Shown here one piece after another: positions 12,486 to 24,978 of a stretch of DNA of 64,000 nucleotides (within the stretch, counting starts at the first letter, position 1; each line of letters opens with the position of its first letter). Origin of the DNA: Paracentrotus lividus (Eukaryota > Echinodermata > Echinoidea > Camarodonta > Echinidae); the NCBI GenBank assembly GCA_940671915.1, contig CALNVZ010003434.1:42308025-42372024 (forward strand). The letters are read 5' to 3'. The notes under the pieces are model-generated. The model was not told where the DNA came from, ran no database searches, and worked only from the letters and a program-made list of their open reading frames with translations. A program made the translations under genes and the position numbers.

Positions 12486-13559
12486 AATATAAGTTTTCCC
12501 GGCCAATATCATTGTTTTGTCAATCAATTGCATATTAGAGGCATTCATTTTCGGGAAAAACGCTGATGCATCGAAATGTTACCAGTCAAAATCGTATTCA
12601 ATCATAACAAATTAACGATAATTGTTGTGATCGATCTCGTATTTGCGCATTCTACTTCACATAATAAGCATATACATTCGGCAATAACTATTCAAATTCG
12701 TCTACATCCTGTCCACATTTCATTCCGTATACTCAAATTCGCACTAATTTGAATGCACAAATAATGAAATTAAGTGCCTATACCCGAATTTGAACTTTGC
12801 AGCCATTACTTTGTGTGCCTAAAAACGAATTTGAGAGCATGAACACGAAATTGTTTGACTAAAGTCAGTCTGCCGCATCAAACACACGAATTTGAATACA
12901 TATTAAATGAAAACGGATGATAAATGTATGAAATTGACCGGGAAAACCTATAGTACCCAAATGGTTATCAGTGTGACCACCGTGGAAAGAATTTTGTCTT
13001 TCCCTCAATGGCATCCCACCTGTGTCCAAAATACACATAACAGACAGGAATGCCTCATCATGCTCATTTGAAGAGATCTTATTTTGTCATTTATTATTGT
13101 AAATGCCCATAATTGTAATTGGCCCATATTTGCTATGAAGACTAGAGTTGTAAGAAGTCAAACAATAGGATCGCACAGTAGCACCGCACAATAACAAAGG
13201 ACTTCCAGCACAACTCTTGGGCTGGAGAAAGTTTCTTGTACGATATGCACAGCCTATGAGGATGAAACCGAAAATCAATTTAAACAATGACTCAACAATT
13301 TTTTGCTAGTAGCAGGACCTCTTGCTTGCAATGTTCTACAACAAATTACGACATCATCTCGGTACCGCTCACTTTTTCCATTTGCGTATATCAATGTTAA
13401 TGTATGATTATAATGTAGTGCCGAGCTGATGTGCGTCATTTACACATCAAAATAATGATTACATCATCCGGTACGCTTCACTATTCACATTGCGTACAGA
13501 TAGGGTGTTCAATGTAAAAAAAAAAAAATGATAATGTTAATGCACAATTTTCAGTTACT

Positions 13560-13817
13560 CCTATTTATATATCTTTGTATTTATTTATTTCTTTATGTAT
13601 TCTTAACATTCATCTTCACAAAGGAGCCTATGATGTAACAAGCTTAGCTTTTAACTTAGGCTCCTTCATATTTCTTTCTTTCTTATGCTATCTATGTCAT
13701 TCGTTTTATGATTTATCAAATAGTGTATAGTTTTGAAATGACATATAAATTGTTGTTCTTATTATTGTTTGATTGGAGATATTGTAAATAAACTGAACTG
13801 AACTGAACTGAACTGAG
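13560..13817 (+). mobile_element. LINE 3' end (CR1-like), truncated
   Basis: A hairpin (ggagcctatgatg... paired with taggctcc) is followed by attgtaaataaactgaactg and a short (ACTGA)n tail. This is typical of 3' ends of CR1-type LINEs. No reverse transcriptase remains, so it is a heavily 5'-truncated insertion. Family assignment is tentative. Confidence 0.5.
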
Positions 13818-14399
13818 TGCCATTGAAAAGCCTACATTTTCTGCTGGAAAGCACAATGGTATTGTTCTTCCCTGAATAAATTATGGACTTAGATTCTCAT
13901 CGCCATCGGCTATTTTGCAGCAGTCGATTTTTTTTATTTTGAATTTCATTTAGCTGACTTGTAAATCTCAGGAAAGTGTCCGTTTTGTTGATAGATATGC
14001 AATCGATCAAATAAAGATGGAATGTTTAATAATGCAACTTTATTTTAGCAAAATTTGGACAAGTTTTAGCTTCACGGTCACAAGAAAAATGACAAATTAC
14101 CTACCTCCAACAAAAAACTCGCAAAAGCCATATCACATTTTAAACCACCTATACCCTAGTTTAGAATTCTTTAAAAATGTACATATCTAGTCTGCTAAGA
14201 TGCTATCGCAGACTGGATTTGTATTTATAGACGCGCGCTTCACTGACTCTTCAAAGAGAAGCGTGCAATTCAGCATTGAGTTCTCGCTCCGTACTATGTC
14301 ACAGTGGTCAGTGCTACAGCACAACTCTAGTCAGCGTAGCAGAATACGAGCCATTGGGTTTCACGGTTGAGTGAGCATACAGCAAAAATTGCCCAAACT

Positions 14400-15205
14400 G
14401 CGATTTTTACTTCTTTACCATGGTATATTCGATCAAATATAAAATTCCTGTTATGGAAGTGTGTGCAACCAATATCCATTCATTCACGGTTGAATGAACC
14501 CATCAAACAACCAAAAAATAGGCCATTTAAGAATTACGAAGAGGTATTGCAGTAATTTTATGCACTAGAAATCATCTCAATAACATTTTTTTTTGGTTGT
14601 ATGTATATTCTTTGGGCACGTGTCAATGATCCTATAGCATTTATTTACAAATTCATGCTTCAGTGGGCATGTGAGACTGGAAAAGCCCTTTTCTCACGTA
14701 TGGACTAAAATTCAAATTCTTACTTTGATTGAATATAACAATTCTTTTCGGGGAGTACTTCGATTTTATTTTCACAAAAATCTCTATGTTTCACGCCTCA
14801 GTGGGCACAAGATACAAGCAAATCGTGCAAATAAGAAAAAGGTTTGGGGCTTCATCATCGTTGGCACACAGCTTCAACTCATCTCGAACTAAAATGATCT
14901 TGATTCAAATTACGTATTCTAAAAGTCACTGAACCATGACGAAGCCCGAAACTTTCTTCTTATTTGCATGATTATCTTGTATCTTGACATATGCGCAAAG
15001 AATATAAATACAACCCCAAAAATGTTATTGAGATGATTTCTAGTGCATAAAATTACTGCAATACCTCTTCGTATTTTCTAAAATGGCCTATATTTTGGTT
15101 GTTTGATGGGTTTATTCAACCGTGAATGAATGGATATTGGTTGCATACACTTCCGTCCAAAACAGGAATTCCATCGCATTTGATCGAATATACCATGGCA
15201 AAGAA
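14400..15205. mobile_element. Foldback element with arms of about 190 bp
   Basis: Left arm 14400-14585 (accatggtatattcgatc, then ccatcaaacaacc, gaggtattgcag) is the reverse complement of 15040-15205. The loop holds two direct copies of a phrase around tcagtgggca (14660 and 14800). Non-coding. Confidence 0.75.
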
Positions 15206-15488
15206 ATAAAAAAATGCATATATTCTGACGTGTAAAAATGTTAAAAATCTGAAAAATGGATCCAATATCATTAAATCAAAGTTGTGATTTTAGGCTTGTG
15301 AACTTCAAAAAATTACACTTTAGCATTCAACCATTGCTCACTGAAGCATGAGTTGATGATTTTTACCTAAAATTTGCTCATATAGTAGCTAATTAAATTC
15401 CCCACATGGACATATAATTACATTTGTTAAATTCCTCCGGGTTAAAAAATATCTGAATTAGGGGGAGCTTTCTTTTTGTATTGTGTCT

Positions 15489-16254
15489 ATAAAGTGGTGG
15501 CCAAAAAAAAAAATAACACCAAAAGCCACACAAAGTCTACGGCCCATATTCTGCTAATAAGACTGAGTTGTCTAATGCGGATCGCACAATAGCTTTGCAC
15601 GACCTTGCGACGCAAACAAGCTCAGTCTTCATAGCAGAATATGGGCCAATGGGATTCAAAACCCCTCCGTACATTCGCCGCAGTGAGATTAAGGATAATA
15701 TTTTTGTGCCACAAGCTTTCATAACCTTTTAGCACAGGGTCTTATGTATCATTGGATACCAAATTTATATAGTTTCTATCATTAAATAATGCACAGCTTC
15801 AAAAATATGCGTGGTCAGTTTCCCAATAAGCACATGTAGTGCCAAATACATATGCGTTAAATGAGAATTACATATGCCAGTAACTCAAAAAGTATTTGGC
15901 ATAGAGGTATGAAATTTGGTAGGCTTCTTTATTCTAAGATGCCTAAAAAAAAAATCGCTAAATTTCAGAAATTTGGATATGGTGGAAGGGGTGGAATTTT
16001 AAATTTATGACACTTTGATAGTGATAGCTGCGATATGTTTATATTTTTAAAGAGGTGGCGTATAACACAGAATAAAGCGAGTTCGAGAGGCTTCGCCAAA
16101 TTTATTTTAACTTATGTTAACTCTATTCTATATTATTTTAAAGCATAACGATGACTTTTTTTTTTATTTTTTTTTTTAGATATTCAAACCAACTAAATAA
16201 AAAATAGTAAAACTCTTAAATAATTAGGTGATCTAATAACGTGGCCACCACTGT
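15489..16254. mobile_element. Mariner-type MITE with TIR TACAGTGGTGGCCA
   Basis: Left end tataaagtggtggcc, right end gtggccaccactgta; TA at both borders. It contains another small palindrome (15539-15647). The right TA is shared with the next element, so the two sit back to back. Confidence 0.65.
15539..15647. mobile_element. Small palindromic MITE, ggcccatattctgct ends
   Basis: A 109 bp element with inverted ends acggcccatattctgct and agcagaatatgggcc, nested in the mariner-type MITE. Related ends occur near 13118 and 14340. Confidence 0.7.
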
Positions 16255-17310
16255 ACAGGGTGACCCAGAAAAAAGGAAACCCAAGTTTGATCATCAATAA
16301 TTTAAAAAATATTACCATGGTGATTATAAAATTTATATCATTGGAAAGTGCAACTCATTACCATTTTAATGATACCCCGCTCAGCTCACCAATGTCATGC
16401 ATCACTGAACCTCATTGTTTTGAAAATGTCTTGCAAAATTGTGAGTGGTTCACTTTCACGCTCATTGAGATGGGTTGCTGCAATGTGCCTAAAAAGGGAA
16501 CCTAACTTTCATCATCAATCATTTTAAAAAAATGACAGTAGTGATTATGACGTTTATATCACTGGAAAGTGCCACTCATTATCATGGTATTGATATCTCT
16601 TTCAGCTCACCAATGTCACGCATCACTGAACCCCATTGTTCTGAAAATATCTTGCAAAATTGTGTTTGATGCACTGTCATGCTTCTTACATTATCCATGG
16701 GGAACTGAAGGTTCTCTGGGTTGTCGTGACCAGTAACATGTTGAAATTATCTGGATGGTAAGATTAAAGGACTAAATAAGTAAAAATGTCCAACCCATTT
16801 ATCAAACTCGTTTATTTTAAGTCACTGGAATGCTTTACTTAGATTTGTTAGAAATCTTTGAAGCAACTCATCTCAAGGAGCATGAAAGAGAACCTATCAC
16901 AATTTTGCGAGACAATTTTCAAAACAATGGGGTTCAGTGATGCATGATATTGGTGAACTGAGAGAGGTATCATTAGAATGGTAATGAGTTGAACTTCCCA
17001 GTGATATTAAATTCTTAATCACCACTGAAATATTCTTAAAGTTATTGATGATCAAAGTTGAGTTTCCTTTCCAGGCACATTCACACAAACCATCTCAGGG
17101 TGCATGAAAGTGAACCACGCACAATTTTACAAGACTTTTTCAAAACAATGGGGTTTATTGATGCGTGACATTGGTGAGTTGAGCGAGGTATCATTAGAAT
17201 GGCAATGAGTTGCACTTTACAGTGATATAAATTTCATAATCACCATTGGAATATTTTTGAAATTATTTTTGATCAAAGTTGGGTTTCCTTTTTTCGGAAA
17301 CGCCCTGTAT
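16253..17310. mobile_element. TA-flanked foldback with doubled arms
   Basis: Ends are TACAGGGTGACCCAG at the left and the complement of cgccctgta at the right. Each arm is two tandem copies of a roughly 245 bp unit (containing aggaaacccaagtttgatc, tcaccaatgtcatgcatc and ccattgttttgaaaa), so the unit is present four times, two in each direction. Ends resemble Tc1/mariner-derived MITEs. It stops about 80 bp from the exon at 17393. Confidence 0.8.
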
Positions 17311-17392
17311 AAAATGCTTGAAATCCAAAAGTCAAGGAGACAATGCACGCATATCGTTCCGATTGCAGTTCTACTTATCTTGAAATAATTAC

Positions 17393-17545
17393 CAGTTTTG
17401 TATTTTTCCTTCTAGGACGACCCAGGATGAGTTCACAGATGAAGTCTAGTTCTGGTTGTAAGATGCTGAAATCCTTCTTCAGCTTCTCCTTCAAATTGTT
17501 TTGCTCAATCAGATATTCGAACATTATGACAGATTGTTCCTCGTG
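17393..17545 (-). CDS. SAMHD1-like gene, exon c
   Basis: The 51 codons read HEEQSVIMFEYLIEQNN, then a charged helix, then ELDFICELILGRP. They match human SAMHD1 from H233 (HEQGSVMMFEHLI) to about residue 283 (FIKEQIVGP). The acceptor is tttgtag and the donor gtaatt; both borders are phase 0, so it joins exon b (ending AWN) directly and in order. The equivalent of H233 is kept. A TA-flanked foldback element ends only about 80 bases past the donor. The stretch after LGRP is shorter than in human and basic (RRKNTKL), as in other invertebrate members where this loop varies. This exon has no ORF of its own long enough to stand out and was found by matching the family on the minus strand. Confidence 0.88.
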
Positions 17546-18991
17546 CTACAAAAGCAAGATAAATGCAGTGTTAATTTTTATGTATTAAATTTTTTTTTGG
17601 TGATCCCCCACCCTTTTCAGGCACTTCACCATAGGCAAGGACTTTCAAGGCAAGGCAAGGCCAACAAAACAAAACAAAACAAATATAGCCAGAAAATCCT
17701 GGACATGTAAAAACAAAACAATTCTTTAATCAAAGTAAAGAAGAATAAAGTTCGTACTCTCAATTCCTACAATTATAGATGTTAAAACGTTATGGTGCCC
17801 TCACACTAAAGCGTGTTGAGGTAACGTGTGTCTAGCGTTCACGATTTTCACTCGAAATTTGACTATGTCCAAAATACGCTCAAGAACGCTCCATTTTCCC
17901 TGCCCAAAATGGAATCTTTAATGAGCTCTAAACGAATGAGAAGCGAATAAATAGCGTCAGGGTAACGATGACTGCACGTGCTTAGCGTCCACCTAACGAT
18001 TGCCTAGCGTTAGCAACGACTGAACAGCGATGCCCAACTTATGTCTAGCGTGTTTAGACGTGTTAAAGAACGTTAGGAAACGCCAAACATGTGCGTATTG
18101 AGTAACGACTGCCCGACGTTCGTGGAATGTTAATTGCATTTTCGCGCACCTTCATGAGCGCGGACTGTCGTTCGAAAATCGCTTGGCAAACGTAGGAAAG
18201 CGTTTGCTTTTCGTTGGTATACGCAAAGAAACGCAGAGGAACGCTGAGGTCAATTTTTGATTTTGAACATGTTCAAAATTTTGTGCGTGTATCAGCGTTC
18301 TTATAAAGACGCTTTGAAAGCGCTGGGCATTCGCTACTTGATCGTTTAGCGTTTTGGGTGAACGTTCCTTCATAGTTCGAAGTGCGTCCAACCAACGCAG
18401 AACTTTTATTTATATGTTTTTTGACTCAATTTCTTCATGTCACCAAATGGGGGCGTATTTTTTTTACCTCAATATCCTTATGTCACCAAATGGGGGCGCT
18501 TTGTGTTATCGAATAAAATGATTAAAGCTTACTTATTCTGTTTTGTGCTCAGTAGTTTTCCCTCCCTGTTTAAGTCCTATTTTTACATGTAAAGTAACTA
18601 TTCGGTATAATGAAATATAAACATTTTCGACTTGAAATATACATGTAATTGTTTTCTGTGAATACCAAGGTATAAACGTATCTAAACACTTTTAAATGTT
18701 AACAAAAATTTGGTATTTCTATATTTTATTTATCATTTTGGAGCAATTTATTACCTTAAAAGTACGAAGTTCAAATTAAGAACACCAGCAAAATTTGCAC
18801 TGTTGTTCATTAAGCTTGGATACTATTATTATTTACTATTATTATTATTGTTTATTTATTTATTATTATTTTTATTATTATTACTATTGTTTATTTGTTT
18901 TGTTTTTGTTTTTTTTCTCTAGCCACATCATTTTGCTCCAGCTTAAATTTCTTGAATTTGTTTGTCCCCTCTCAACTCTCCGGGGAACCTG

Positions 18992-19640
18992 GCAGTGGCG
19001 GATCCAGATGGGGCGCAGGAGACCCGCACCCCTTCTATGATTAAAAAAAAAAAAAGATTGAATGTATAGGGGAGACTGGGGTAATTATGGCCCCCTTTTT
19101 CACATTTCCTATTACTACCATTAAATGAAAAGTCCAATGATATTTTAAATATGTAAAAATACAGTCGGTCCATATACCTATAATATACAAAGAAAAGTAT
19201 AAACCTGCTACTTCTCATTTGCATATTAATAACCGTTATGTTAACAACTTTGGGGGGCCATAATTACCCCATGGGTTGGGGCATTTATGGCCCCTATTGT
19301 AATGACTGTATGAATTCAAAGATATTATGCTAATTAATGATGGTAATGTATAATAAATGTTGTTGGGTATTCCTCATACACTTATCGACCACCAACAATG
19401 ATTTAATCAATAATTGGTTCAGCCAAAATGTTGAAATTGTGCAATCAAAGCAATACATATATTTATGCAGCAAAGAATTATAAGATCTCAAAGACAAAGG
19501 GGCCATAATTACCCCAGGGCCATAATCACCCCAGTCTCCCCTATGTTAAAATTGGAAAAATTTCGCCTGCACCTATTTTTTTCCTCAAATTTTCGGGATG
19601 CACCACTCGTATTTCAAAATCCTGGATCCACTTCTGCTAT
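18992..19640. mobile_element. Two nested palindromic elements
   Basis: Outer ends cagtggcggatccag and the complement of ctggatccacttctg enclose an inner element 19063-19546 with ends ataggggagactggggta and its complement, carrying ggccataattacccc repeats. Confidence 0.65.
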
Positions 19641-20639
19641 GGTTATTTCTTAGACGAAAAAAAAAATTGAGGAAATAATAACAATTGATTGTTAAAGGTT
19701 TTTCTCTCTCTGATTTTACCTTAACGGTAGAATATTTTTATTATTTATATTCTTTACCAGTCACACTTTTTAATTCAACCCCTCACTTAGACAGAAACCA
19801 ATTGTTTTTTAAACCTAGAATTTAAGACCAATAGCAACCCTACACCTCAAAAGCGATTCATGGATAGCACCGAGGGGGCTATGGTAAGCCAAAAAAAGTT
19901 GCCAGAAATGGTTATTGTGGTGGATGAAGTACTTTTTTTTTTAATATATTCAATACCCGGTCATGGTTTTAGGAAAAATCCAATATAAAACAAAATAATA
20001 ATAAAAATAAACATCAAAATTATTTATGTGGCTGGATCAATAAAAAAACCAAACCTTTTTGACCAACAGTGTAGTTAAAAATGTAATGTTTTCTATCTCA
20101 AGAAAAACAATACCATCTTATAACACCCTAAATATTGTATTAAGTGTAGATGTAGTGTAAAAGAGTATGACCCTTCGTCTTGATTAGGGTTGAGAAATTA
20201 AAAAAGTGATATTTTTTCTAATATGAACAAGCCCCGTTCCATTTATTTGGTTCATCTTGATTTAAAAAGCGCAAGCTGATTTTTTCACCGCATCATTTAT
20301 TTGAAATAAATTAAGTGCTCAAAAAAAAAAAAAAAAAAAAAATTCATAATTATGAGGGGGTATAACACCTCAGGATTCCATAGGGAAAAACAGAACAAAA
20401 GGAAACAAACTGTTTATGCAGTTATCAGAATGCATTGACTGGTTCAACACTTTTAACCTGCCAATACAATGAATACTATCAATGAATAAACAATTTTGTG
20501 CCCATAAATTAGAGATAACAAAGCTTCCCCACAATCTCCGATCCCCCCCCCCCCAAAAAAAAGAGGAAAAATGTATTGCACAATGTTATATTTCCAAACG
20601 ACTTTGTGTCTATTATAAAACATTTTTTGAGTTTCAGAT

Positions 20640-20890
20640 CTCAATTTCTCAATAATGTTCTTTTTAGTTTCTTTTTCTATTTTTCATCTTCCAGTCTCTC
20701 TCCCATTATTATTATATTTCATTCGTTATCTCTTTCTCCTCTCTTCCCCTTTCTCTCTCTCTCTCTCTCTTTCTGTCTGTTTCTTGTTGCTGTTTTTTCA
20801 TTCTCTTTTTACCTCTCTTTCCTTTTTGTCTACCCAGTTCCTCCCTATCTGTGGTTTCTCTTCCGTTTCCCTTATTCTTTCCCGTGGTCC
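20640..20890. repeat. Pyrimidine tract with (CT)n
   Basis: Long C/T-rich stretch including an uninterrupted TC run near 20753-20773. A 125-codon frame across it is low complexity and not a gene. A C10 and A8 run at 20541-20561 precedes it, and an A20 run lies near 20321-20341. Confidence 0.85.
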
Positions 20891-22169
20891 AAGGCTTTTG
20901 GTTTACCTATTCCTAGATACATTCATAATATTTTTTTTTCTAACCAAAATTGAAAGGTTTGTCTCTTAAATTACATAAATACCACTTGACGAAAATCTTT
21001 TCTAAACATATTTCATGGCATGATAGAGTATTACTAATAATAGTTTACATTTATGTATCAGTTATAACATGTATCCTACTCGGTGTTTTATAAGGGCTTT
21101 TAATGTTAAACTATATTACCAAGGCTTAGTGAGGGCGACTCTGAAAGGCGCTCGCAGCATTCAAGTATTATTGATAATTATAACATCATATAATATAGCT
21201 AATTCCCAAATGAAATAGATTAAGAGACGCACAGTTATATTGAATTACTGTCGATTGATTATCCCATAATCTCTTCTCCGACATAAATAGGAAGATTTTA
21301 TATCATTATTTATTTTTTAAATTTTAAATCGAGAGGAAAAAATCGATGCATTCAAAAGATATGGATTAAAAAAATGAAAAGAATAGTAATAAACCATAAT
21401 TTAAAAAAAAAACTTCCCGAGATAGATAAGACGCGTTTGGACGACGAGAGAACGACGAGGGAACGAATAGAGAACGGCAAGGGAACGAACATCCAACGCG
21501 CATAACGTTCACACTGCTAATGCCCAGCGCATACAGAACCTATTGATAAGTGCGTTGTTACGCGCTAGAAAACGCTCAAAACTGTGAACGTGTAATAAAT
21601 TATGAATTTATCTCAGCGTAAATTTGCGTTCAGACAACGATTAATTGCGTATGGTTAACGAGTAGCAACGTTTTCGAACGTACACACCAAATTCCAAGAA
21701 CGCTGGTCAAACGTTAGCTCAACACGCCGTAGTGTGAGGGCACCTTTAGACAATATTTCATGTAATTAAATTCAAGTTCTGTTAAGTCGAAATTAGCCAA
21801 GATATCTTTGGTAAGGACTATGATATAGCTCTTTTTGGTGCATTTTCCACCTCATTCACTCTATCAAAACCCAAAAGGGTGGGGGGAAAATATGCCCCCT
21901 ATCAAACTTTTATGCGTCATATACGCTTGGATCATTTCCCACCCAAATTCCCAAATAGGATGCTAATGTTGGACCAACATTGACAACTGAAAACTCGTTG
22001 GACGTTGGAGGAACTTGTTGTATATCTCAGATCTTCGGACTGATTATCAGTGAAAAATAAGCACACAATCATTCAATATCTAAAATGTACATGCATTTAA
22101 TTAAGAGCGATCAGCTCAATTAATGTACATAATCAAGGAAATTGAATTATAAAAATGAAACAATGAATG

Positions 22170-23430
22170 ACCAGGCGCGGATTCAAGGGGCCCGACGGCC
22201 CGCCCCCCCCCCCTTAAAAAAAAAAAAAAGGAACAAAGGGTAACAATTGACCGACTGTCCCCATGGTCCCTATGGTTGATGTGATTTTTTACTCAATTTT
22301 CCGAAGGCCGAAAATTTCTAACGCCTACGTTAAGGTACACTGTCCGTCATAAAGGTGGAATATTTTTTTAGCGTTATAGCGACATTCAATTCAATTCATT
22401 TATTTTCAAATTTGCATAAAAAGACAAATACATACAATACAATGATTTTGCTCTGGCTTTAATTTCTTGAACTATGTTTGTCCCTGCTTTTACCTTTCGG
22501 GACCCTTGCTATATTTTAAAAATTTTCCCAACCCTTCACTGAGATTTTTTTTCCTAAAAAGTTTTTTCAACCCACATAATACCCATTTTTGTCATTTTTT
22601 TCCTCTCATTTTGGGGCCCCTTTTTGTTTAACGGGCTGATCAAGCCCTCAGTCCTACCCCGCGTCTGAGGTATATCATTTATATTGGTTTTTAAGTTAAA
22701 TCTAGATTTATGGGAAAAGGCTTGGGTCTCTTGTCTAGGAGAGGGGTTGAAATATTTTACTCCACCTTAATGCTAAAAACAAGACAAATAAACCTTTTAA
22801 TCTTTAATCATTTTTAATCAATTTAATCAATTTTCTTTTTAACCTGAATGACAAAGTTGTAAATGGTTACTATTGATGATATTTCATTTTGATTTATGTT
22901 TGGCTGATATTTTACAATACAATTTTAATAGGGAAGATAGAAATTTCCATGGTGTAGAAATAAATAAAATAAATGTTCAACCCCAATCAAAATAAACTTT
23001 AACCCTCCCCTAGACAAACGAGTCGAGTCTGTAACCATATAATTAAATTTAATTTAAATAACAATAACAACTCTACACCTCAGACGTATTTCCTAGGGGA
23101 AGGACTAGGGCGCCTTAGTGGGTCGCCTAAACAAAAAGGGGCCCCAAAAATAAGAAAAAATTGCAAAAATTGCCATCTTCTGGGGGTGGCAAAAATAAAA
23201 ATCCCCGGGAAGGGTTGAGGGAAGATTAGAGCCAGGATCCTGGAAAGTGAAAGCGGTGACCAACGTATTCAAGAAATTAAAGCCGAGCAACATAACGTCG
23301 TTGGAGCCAGAAAAAAAATATTCCACCTTCATGACGAACAGTCTAGGTCGCCCGGTTTAACAGACAAATCTCAAATTCCAATTTTACACCCCTCCCCCAG
23401 TCATCAAATCTTGGATCCGCCACTGATAAC
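22170..23430. mobile_element. Inverted-repeat element with gcggatccR ends
   Basis: Left gaccaggcgcggattcaag, right the complement of cttggatccgccactg. An inner inverted pair, gtccgtcataaaggtggaat near 22348 and its complement near 23320, encloses AT-rich sequence. A block tttgctctggctttaattt (22446) recurs inverted near 23270 and in related form at 18930, tying it to the element at 18992. No coding frame. Confidence 0.65.
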
Positions 23431-23441
23431 ATGCATGTATC

Positions 23442-24241
23442 TACACTCTAAAAACTGTAGTGCTAATTTATGGGTGCTCGTATAGTGACTGCACTTGAAG
23501 TGCTATATCAGCACCTGAAGTGCTATTTTAGCACTTGCCCAAGTGATAATTTATCATCAACAAAAAATGTTCATTGTCGGCATGGGATTCGAATCCGGGT
23601 TCACCTAGACATGCAAGGGTACCACTGACGTTACCAATGGACCAACGGAGATCTCTCTAACTTACTTTTATTATGACAGCATAGTAGATGACTACACTCT
23701 AAAACTCTGAAGTGCTGTTTTTAGCTCTCCAAGGGCTGAAATCAGCACTTTTTAAGTGCTTGCATAGTGACTGCACTCAAAGTGCTGTTTAACTGTACTC
23801 AAAGTGCTGTTTTAGCACGTTCACATGAGTTGAACTTTCAGCAAAAATGGGTAAAAACGGCGTGACTTCATTGGGATTCGAACCTGGGTCCCTTGCATGA
23901 GAAGCGCTGACGAGCACGTTAGACCATTTCACATCTGATGATTGCTAGCAGATCATATTGTTGCATGACGAACTTTCTTTACATTTGCCATAATCATCTA
24001 CTATACTGTCATAATTAAAGCCAGTAGGCGAGATCTCCGTTGGTCTATTGGTAACGTCAGCAGTACTCTTCCATGTCTAGGTGGAACCCGGTTCGAATCC
24101 AGTACCGACATTGAACATTTTTTAGTTGATAAATTAACACTTGGACAAGTGCTAAAATAGCACTTCAGGTGCTGATATAGCACTTCAAGTGCAGTCACTA
24201 TACGAGCACCCAGAAATTAGCACTTCAGTTTTTAGAGTGTA
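23442..24241. mobile_element. Foldback E1 (arms 23442-23691 and 23992-24241) with tRNA-like arm
   Basis: Outer ends tacactctaaaaactg and its complement. Arms carry several agtgct/agcact words and a tRNA-like stretch: box-A-like tggtctattggtaacg and box-B-like cggttcgaatcc (plus strand 24038-24100; minus strand in the left arm). Between its arms lies the left arm of a second foldback (23692-23991). Confidence 0.8.
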
Positions 24242-24506
24242 GGGCAAATTTGAAGAAAATATTCATCATGCTGCTAGCAATCGTGAAATGTGAAATGGTC
24301 TAACGTGCTCGTCGGCGCTTCTCACGCAGGTGACCCATGTTCGAATCTCAACGAAGTCACGCCACTTTTTGCTAAAGTCACGCCATTTTCAGCTCGCGTG
24401 AAAGTGCTAAAACGGCACTTTGAGTGCAGTCACTATGCAAGCTCTTAAAAAGTGCTCATTTCAGCCTCTGAAGTGCTAAAAAGAGCACTTCCGTTTTAAC
24501 AGTGTA
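23692..24506. mobile_element. Foldback E2 (arms 23692-23991 and 24242-24506), interleaved with E1
   Basis: Starts tacactctaaaactctg and ends agtgta, the same family of ends as E1 but clearly diverged. The arms hold another tRNA-like piece: box-A-like atggtctaacgtgctcg and box-B-like ggttcgaatcc/gttcgaatctc. The right arm of E1 sits between its arms, giving the order A B A' B'. Confidence 0.8.
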
Positions 24507-24978
24507 TATAGCATCAGCATGAAATTACATCTTTATAATAGAAGGATGTAATAGTTACATCAAAGTTGCGGTAAACCTACTCTATTCAGTATTTAAAATT
24601 TAATATTTACCTTAAATGATTTTATTAAATGCCATACCCTGAGGGATTTGATCATAAAGAAAAAAAAAATCACCTACACTTGACCGTAGAAAACGACTTG
24701 TTACAATTTTAACCATGTTAACACTCTGGCATATTGGACATTTCACGCACATGTCCCGCATTTCAAGTATTTTCCGCATTGGCCCGCATCCTCCCGCACG
24801 TTGCCACGAATGGTTCCCGCACTGGCACAAAATGGTGCGTGCAAACGTGCAAACTATGCGCAAACCCAAATTCGTGCAAGTGTTAGGGGGCCTTTAGACC
24901 CTTCTCGCCATCATGAAAATTGCACTGTCCCATTCAACAAGTAGAATACACTTAAATTGTTATTCACAAAACCTAACT
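24507..24978. other. Unassigned intron sequence
   Basis: No gene or inverted repeat recognised. A stretch with repeated cccgca words lies at about 24750-24830. Confidence 0.4.

Larger units (their letters stand above)
17794..21744. mobile_element. 4 kb foldback with aacgttagcg-rich arms and nested insertions
   Basis: Ends are ggtgccctcacactaaag and its complement at 21727-21744. The arms (17794 to about 18400 and about 21420 to 21744) are rich in short cgttagcg/cgctaacg-like words. The interior holds a tandem duplication of tcatgtcaccaaatggggg (18436-18500), an ATT-rich microsatellite (18815-18900), two nested palindromes (18992-19640) and pyrimidine tracts. No gene seen between 19660 and 21420. 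Confidence 0.75.

Noticed and set aside
20576-20969. 125- and 104-codon plus-strand frames
   Set aside because: Low-complexity C/T tract open in two frames; no domain.
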